Below, in pieces: positions 59,943-64,000 of a DNA stretch of 64,000 nt. The stretch comes from VRUE01 sp040879985 (GTDB lineage: Bacteria > Actinomycetota > Thermoleophilia > Solirubrobacterales > 70-9), in NCBI GenBank assembly GCA_040879985.1, contig JBBDJH010000013.1, positions 23,335-87,334 on the forward strand, read 5' to 3'. Made by a program: the position numbers and the translations under genes. The notes beneath the pieces were generated by a model. It was not told the origin of the DNA and did no database searches. It saw only the letters and a program-made list of their open reading frames with translations. Each line of letters opens with the position of its first letter. Within the stretch, counting starts at the first letter, position 1.

Positions 59943-60028
59943 GCCCGGGTGGCGAAACTGGCAAAAGCGGCGCACTTAAAATGCGCTGCCCCTCAGGGGG
60001 CTTGCGGGTTCGAGTCCCGCCCCGGGCA
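59943..60028 (+). tRNA. tRNA-Leu (anticodon UAA)
   Basis: 86 bases. Acceptor GCCCGGG pairs with CCCGGGC and discriminator A; the anticodon stem GCGCA/TGCGC encloses CTTAAAA with anticodon TAA (59977-59979); a long variable arm (CTGCCCCTCAGGGGGCTT) is typical of Leu; T arm TTCGAGT. CCA is not encoded. Possible promoter TTTAGA-18 bases-TACCAT upstream. Reads the rare UUA codon. Confidence 0.96.
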
Positions 60029-60055
60029 TCACCGCCCTCCACCGCCTGCGCCCAA

Positions 60056-60061
60056 TAGTCT
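60056..60061 (+). promoter_or_regulatory. Candidate leaderless -10 box for the ThDP enzyme
   Basis: TAGTCT lies 9 bases before the ATG at 60071, right behind the tRNA-Leu gene. Confidence 0.4.
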
Positions 60062-60070
60062 TAGCCGCCG

Positions 60071-61684
60071 ATGGAGCACGGCGGGCGGATAGTTGCGAAG
60101 GCGCTGAAGTCGCGCGGCGTCAGCCATCTCTTCACGCTCTCGGGCGGGCATCTGTTCTCGATCTACGACGGCTGCAAAGCCGAGGGGATCGAGATCGTCG
60201 ACGTGCGCCACGAGCAGTCGGCGGTCTTCGCCGCCGAGGGTTTCGCCAAGGCGACGCGGCGGGCCGGGGTGGCTGCCCTGACCGCCGGGCCCGGGGTGAC
60301 CAACGGGATCAGCGCGATCGCCGGCGCGCAGGCGAACTGCTCGCCGGTCTGCGTGCTCGGCGGCCGGGCGCCGGAGCTGCGCTGGGGCTCGGGCTCGCTG
60401 CAGGAGATCGACCACCTGCCCTTCGTCACGCCGCTGGTCAAGTCGGCGGAGACGGTCAAGGAGGCGGGGGAGATCGGGGCGCGGACCGCGGCCGCGCTGG
60501 ACCTCGCCCTGAGCGCGCCGTTCGGGCCGGCCTTCGTCGACTACCCGATGGATGTCGTCTTCAGCGAGGCGGAGGCCGGCCTGCCGCCCGTCGCCGCGGT
60601 CGCGGAGGCGCAGCCGGCGGCCGGGGTCGAGCAGGCGGCGGCGCTGCTGAGCGGCGCCGAGCGGCCGGCGATCATGGCCGGCAGCGGCCTCTACTGGAGC
60701 CGCGGCGAGGAGCGCCTGCGGGAGCTGGCCGAGGCGCTGGGGATCCCGGTCTTCCTCAACGGGCTCGGCCGCGGCTGCCTCGCCGCCGACCACGAGCTGG
60801 CCTTCAGCCGGGCGCGCGGCGCCGGGCTGAAGGGGGCGGACGTGGCGCTGGTGGTCGGCGTGCCGCTCGACTTCCGGCTCGGCTTCGGCGGCAGCTTCGG
60901 CGATGAGACCAAGCTGATCCGGCTCGACGCCGCGCCGAACGAGCTGACCGCCAACCGGGCTCCCGAGGTCGACCTGGTCGGCGACGTCGCGGCGACCCTG
61001 GCGGCGCTTCGCGAGGCCGTCGCGGGCCGGCGCGGGGGCACCGACGCCTGGCTCGAGCAGCTACGCGCGGTCGAGGCCGAGAAGCGGGCCGCCGAGCTGG
61101 AGGAGCTGAACGACGGTCGCTCGCCGCTGCACCCGGTGCGCGTCTACAAGGAGCTCGGCGAGGTGCTCGACCGCGACGCGATCGTGATCGGCGACGGCGG
61201 CGACTTCGTCTCCTACGCCGGCCGCTTCATCGAGACCTACGAGGCCGGCTGCTGGATGGACCCGGGCCCGTTCGGCTGCCTCGGCGCCGGGCCCGGCCAG
61301 GCGATCGGCGCCAAGCTCGCCCACCCCGACCGGCAGGTCTGCCTGCTGCTCGGCGACGGCGCCTTCGGCTTCGCCGGCATGGAGTTCGACACTTTGGCGC
61401 GTCACGGCCTGCCGGTGGTGGGCGTGATGGGCAACAACGGCATCTGGGCGCTCGAGCATCACCCGATGAAATTCCTCTACGGCTACTCGGTGGCGGCCGA
61501 GCTGCGGCCCGAGACTCCCTACGAGAAGGTGGTCGAAGCGCTCGGTTGCGACGGGGTCGTCGTCAGCAATCCGGCGCAGCTGCGGCCGGCGCTCGAGCGC
61601 GCCTTCGAGTCGGGCCGGCCGACCCTGGTCAACGTCCTGACCGACCCTGAGGTCGTCTACCCGCGCAAGTCGAATCTGGCTTGA
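60071..61684 (+). CDS. Thiamine-diphosphate enzyme, acetolactate-synthase-like large subunit
   Basis: 537 residues. Pyr domain at the N-terminus with the catalytic Glu48 in VRHEQSAVFAAEGFAKATR; central domain from about 190 (AAALLSGAERPAIMAGSGLY); PP domain from about 350 with the ThDP motif GDGAFGF (428-434) ending at NN (455-456). It belongs with acetolactate-synthase-like, oxalyl-CoA or 2-hydroxyacyl-CoA lyase enzymes; the FAD-binding residues of true acetolactate synthase are not obvious. No small (ACT) subunit gene is near, which argues against a biosynthetic ilvB. Reaction not assigned. Confidence 0.82.
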   Translation: MEHGGRIVAKALKSRGVSHLFTLSGGHLFSIYDGCKAEGIEIVDVRHEQSAVFAAEGFAKATRRAGVAALTAGPGVTNGISAIAGAQANCSPVCVLGGRAPELRWGSGSLQEIDHLPFVTPLVKSAETVKEAGEIGARTAAALDLALSAPFGPAFVDYPMDVVFSEAEAGLPPVAAVAEAQPAAGVEQAAALLSGAERPAIMAGSGLYWSRGEERLRELAEALGIPVFLNGLGRGCLAADHELAFSRARGAGLKGADVALVVGVPLDFRLGFGGSFGDETKLIRLDAAPNELTANRAPEVDLVGDVAATLAALREAVAGRRGGTDAWLEQLRAVEAEKRAAELEELNDGRSPLHPVRVYKELGEVLDRDAIVIGDGGDFVSYAGRFIETYEAGCWMDPGPFGCLGAGPGQAIGAKLAHPDRQVCLLLGDGAFGFAGMEFDTLARHGLPVVGVMGNNGIWALEHHPMKFLYGYSVAAELRPETPYEKVVEALGCDGVVVSNPAQLRPALERAFESGRPTLVNVLTDPEVVYPRKSNLA

Positions 61685-62104
61685 GAAAGCCGTGTCCTGG
61701 CCGGCCGGCCTGATTGCTGCCGGCCGGCGCCTGACAAGAATCGGCCGCCATCGCTGGCGGCCGATTCGAGTTGGTCCCTCAGGACGGGCAGGGGTACGTC
61801 TTCAGGGACCAGTTCTTATTCGGTGGGCTCAGACGGCGGGAGGCGCCATGATGCGGCAATCGCCTAAGCCCTATGACCGGTTCCGTGATGGTGACTCTCG
61901 TCCTCACCTCTTCCCCGATGTGACGAGTATGCGCTCGGCTGTCCGGAATGTCTAGGTGCTGCTTTTGCGGCTACTAATAATTCAGTAGCACTGCCCTACC
62001 AAGTTCTTGGGCTTCGATCGCTACGTTTACCCAACTGGACGGGTGCCGAAAACTCGTCTGTACACCGGGTCCCACGGATTTGGGTCCCGGAGGCGTTCAC
62101 GCGG
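61685..62104. other. 420-base non-coding gap with strong hairpins, possible structured RNA
   Basis: No convincing coding frame. 61700-61728: GCCGGCCGGC arms around CTGATTGCT. 61738-61767: perfect 13-bp arms (GAATCGGCCGCCA) around TCGC. 61772-61811: TGGTCCCT pairs with AGGGACCA. From about 61860 to 62060 the sequence is AT-richer than its surroundings, with local stems such as GCTACT/AGTAGC (near 61972-61991). It may hold a non-coding RNA or the terminators of the ThDP gene plus the ppx terminator. I cannot match it to tmRNA, RNase P or SRP RNA by eye. Confidence 0.4.
61738..61767. terminator. Strong hairpin, likely transcription end
   Basis: 13-bp perfect stem with tetraloop TCGC, 54 bases after the ThDP gene stop. 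No U-tract on either side, so Rho-independent action is unproven. Confidence 0.45.
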
Positions 62105-63037
62105 TCAGGCTGGCTGGGAGGCCGTCTCGAGCGCCATCCCGTAGAGGATGTCGTGCTCGCCGGCCTCGATCCGGTCGAGGCCGAAGGCCCGCATCGCCTC
62201 GATCAGGATCACGCCCCCGGCGATGATCGTCGGCGCGCGGTCGGGGTGCATGCCGGGGATCTCCACCCGCTCGGCCAGCGGCGTCGAGGCGAGCTGCGAG
62301 AGCAGGCGCTGGATCGTCTCCAGGGTGAGCGTGTGGCCGTGCACGCGGGCCGGGTCGTAGGGCTCGAGGCCGAGGTCGATCGCGGAAAGCGAGGTGGGCG
62401 TGCCGGCGACGGCGATGCCGGCCGTCGCCCGCGCCCCGTCCTGGCCGGCGAGCGCGTCGGCGATCAGCGACCTGACGTCGCCGGCGAGCGCCTCGAGCTC
62501 GACCACGGTCGGCGGGTCGGCGGCGATGTGGCGCTCGGTGTGACGGACGACGCCGGCCTGCAGGGAGGCGTGGAAGGCGATCTCGGCGCCGGCGCCGACG
62601 ATCAGCTCGGTCGAGCCGCCGCCGATGTCGATCACCAGGGTCGGCGCCGGCGGCGGCTGTTCGGCGGTGGCGCCGCGGTAGGTGAGCCGCGCCTCCTCCT
62701 CGCCGTCGAGGACGCGGGCCTGGAGGGCGAAGCGCTCGCGCAGCTCGGCGACGAAAGCGCTGCCGTTGGAGGCGTCGCGCACGGCGCTGGTGGCGATCGC
62801 CGCGGTCCGCCCGGCGCCGGCCTCGCGGCAGATCTCGACGTAGTCGGCGATCGCCGCGCAGGCGGCCTCGATCGCCTCGTCGGCGAGATGCCCGGAGAGG
62901 TCGACGCCGCGGCCGAGGCGGGTCACCCGGCTCTGGCGCTCGACCACGGCGACGGCGCCGTCGACGTCGGCGACCAGCAGGCGGGTCGAGTTGCTGCCGA
63001 CGTCGATCACCGCGACGCGTTGAGGATTCTCGGCCAT
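62105..63037 (-). CDS. ppx: Exopolyphosphatase / Ppx-GppA phosphatase
   Basis: 310 residues from ATG 63037. Hydrolyses terminal phosphates from polyphosphate, or (p)ppGpp-type nucleotides. ASKHA fold: VAVIDVGSNSTRLLVADVDG at residue 8 (phosphate 1), the middle ATSAVRDASNGSAFVAELRE near 102, and VIDIGGGSTELIVGAG near 148 (phosphate 2). The short single-module form (about 310 aa) is typical of actinobacterial Ppx. Divergent from ppk2 with only 30 bases between, so polyphosphate use and synthesis are probably co-regulated. Confidence 0.9.
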   Translation of the reverse strand: MAENPQRVAVIDVGSNSTRLLVADVDGAVAVVERQSRVTRLGRGVDLSGHLADEAIEAACAAIADYVEICREAGAGRTAAIATSAVRDASNGSAFVAELRERFALQARVLDGEEEARLTYRGATAEQPPPAPTLVIDIGGGSTELIVGAGAEIAFHASLQAGVVRHTERHIAADPPTVVELEALAGDVRSLIADALAGQDGARATAGIAVAGTPTSLSAIDLGLEPYDPARVHGHTLTLETIQRLLSQLASTPLAERVEIPGMHPDRAPTIIAGGVILIEAMRAFGLDRIEAGEHDILYGMALETASQPA

Positions 63038-63055
63038 TGGCAGCGGCACTCTAGT

Positions 63056-63061
63056 TAAGGT
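63056..63061 (+). promoter_or_regulatory. Candidate leaderless -10 box for ppk2
   Basis: TAAGGT lies 6 bases before the ATG at 63068 in the 30-base ppx-ppk2 spacer. Confidence 0.4.
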
Positions 63062-63067
63062 CGGTGC

Positions 63068-63859
63068 ATGGAGACCGAGGTGCTGAGCAAGTCGGGATAC
63101 GAAAAGGAGCTGAAGCGCCTGCAGGTCGAGCTGGTCCGCCTGCAGGAATGGATCGTGCACGAGGGCCTCAAGGTGGTCGTCCTCTTCGAGGGGCGCGACA
63201 CCGCCGGCAAGGGCGGCGTCATCCGCCGCATCGCCGAACGGACCAACCCGCGCGTGGTCCGCACGGTCGCGCTCGGCAAGCCGAGCGATCGCGAGCGCAC
63301 CCAGTGGTACTTCCAGCGCTACGCCGCGCAGCTGCCGGCGGGCGGGGAGATGGCCCTCTTCGACCGCTCCTGGTACAACCGCGCCGGGGTCGAGCGGGTG
63401 ATGGGCTTCTGCAGCGACGCCGAGTACGAGGATTTCATGCGCACCTGCCCGCAGTTCGAGCGGATCGTCCAGGGCTCGGGCATCGTCCTGCTCAAGTACT
63501 GGCTCTCGGTCAGCGACGAGGAGCAGGAGCGGCGCTTCAAGAAGCGCCTCGAGGACCCGCTGAAGCGCTGGAAGCTCAGCCCGGTCGACCTCGAGGCGCG
63601 CGCCCGCTGGGTCGACTATGCCGAGGCCAAGGACCGGATGTTCGCCCAGACCGATACCGAGGACTCGCCCTGGGTCGTGGTCGAGGCCGACGACAAGCGC
63701 ACCGCCCGCCTCAACCTGATCGCCCACCTGCTCGACCAGATCCCCTACGAGCCAGTCGACCACGAGCGGATCGAGTTCCCACCGCGTCAGCAACGGCCCT
63801 ACGAGCGCCCGCCCCCCGAGACCCAGAAATTCGTCCCGGAGCGCTACCGGGTGAAATGA
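63068..63859 (+). CDS. ppk2: Polyphosphate kinase 2
   Basis: 263 residues. PPK2 enzymes move phosphate between polyphosphate and nucleoside phosphates. Walker A-like EGRDTAGKGG (41-50), Walker B FDRSWYNR (98-105), and the lid RFKKRLEDPLKRWKLSP near 160 are intact. The single-domain length fits class I (ADP/GDP) or class III (AMP and ADP) enzymes; the class cannot be settled by eye. It is divergent from ppx. Confidence 0.9.
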   Translation: METEVLSKSGYEKELKRLQVELVRLQEWIVHEGLKVVVLFEGRDTAGKGGVIRRIAERTNPRVVRTVALGKPSDRERTQWYFQRYAAQLPAGGEMALFDRSWYNRAGVERVMGFCSDAEYEDFMRTCPQFERIVQGSGIVLLKYWLSVSDEEQERRFKKRLEDPLKRWKLSPVDLEARARWVDYAEAKDRMFAQTDTEDSPWVVVEADDKRTARLNLIAHLLDQIPYEPVDHERIEFPPRQQRPYERPPPETQKFVPERYRVK

Positions 63860-63889
63860 AGGAGCGATTGCGCAGCGAACGGGGCGGAC

Positions 63890-63918
63890 TTGGTCGCCCA
63901 GGCCACCATTGCTAGCAT
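63890..63918 (+). promoter_or_regulatory. Promoter of the initiator tRNA gene
   Basis: TTGGTC (63890-63895) and TAGCAT (63913-63918) with a 17-base spacer; the tRNA begins 12 bases later. Confidence 0.5.
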
Positions 63919-63929
63919 TGACAGACCGC

Positions 63930-64000
<71 letters not shown>

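Noticed and set aside
61692..61955. 87-codon frame in the non-coding gap
   Set aside because: Its first third is translated hairpin, codon use is not like neighbours, and there is no ribosome site or -10-like box.

Overview
This is a very GC-rich (about 70%), densely coded chromosomal window with no phage, plasmid or insertion-sequence genes. The gene content points to an actinobacterium. It has HemQ-type coproheme decarboxylase, an F420-type (Ddn-like) oxidoreductase, a CGFS glutaredoxin next to BolA, and the actinobacterial housekeeping neighbourhood tatD-rsmA-ispE / glmU-prs / rplY-pth / mfd / eno / divIC. Deep-branching Thermoleophilia (Solirubrobacterales-like) is my best guess, but that is inference, not proof.

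Layout. 1-15111: lipid and acyl-CoA metabolism. This holds the C-terminal part of glycerol kinase, an acyltransferase, a lactonase-like hydrolase, two short-chain dehydrogenases, two acyl-CoA dehydrogenases, enoyl-CoA hydratase, an acyl-CoA carboxylase subunit, a beta-keto acid cleavage enzyme (BKACE), a CoA transferase/racemase, and MerR and TetR regulators around a nitrilase. 15128-27077: membrane and stress genes, DegV, an Fe-S/redox set (ErpA, CGFS glutaredoxin, BolA, ferredoxin reductase), HemQ, a glycosyltransferase fused to a membrane domain, a PucR regulator and a DedA-PAP2 fusion. 27133-50654: the core cluster ispE-rsmA-tatD, metH, tRNA-Gln, glmU-prs, an ABC exporter with a truncated ATPase, a DUF559 gene between two hairpin repeats, rplY-pth, mfd, a peptidyl-prolyl isomerase, eno and divIC. 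50676-64000: a multipass glycosyltransferase-like protein, class I aldolase, a sigma factor fused to its own anti-sigma-like membrane domain, tRNA-Leu, a thiamine-diphosphate enzyme, a 420-base non-coding gap, divergent ppx and ppk2, and the start of initiator tRNA-Met.

Two window-wide signals stand out. First, there are at least three families of strong, near-perfect hairpins. They lie either directly upstream of start codons or inside coding sequence, including the essential gene ispE. Stem sequences differ between some copies while the architecture is kept, and one copy seems to supply the start codon of a DUF559 endonuclease-like gene that has a second copy at its other end. Second, about twenty genes lack a usable Shine-Dalgarno sequence and instead carry a TANNNT -10-like hexamer 6-11 bases before the start codon, which suggests widespread leaderless transcription. 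Other oddities are an ABC ATPase missing its whole catalytic core, a pth gene with no canonical start codon lying in frame behind rplY across one TAG, and two copies of a TetR-like operator beside fatty-acid genes.
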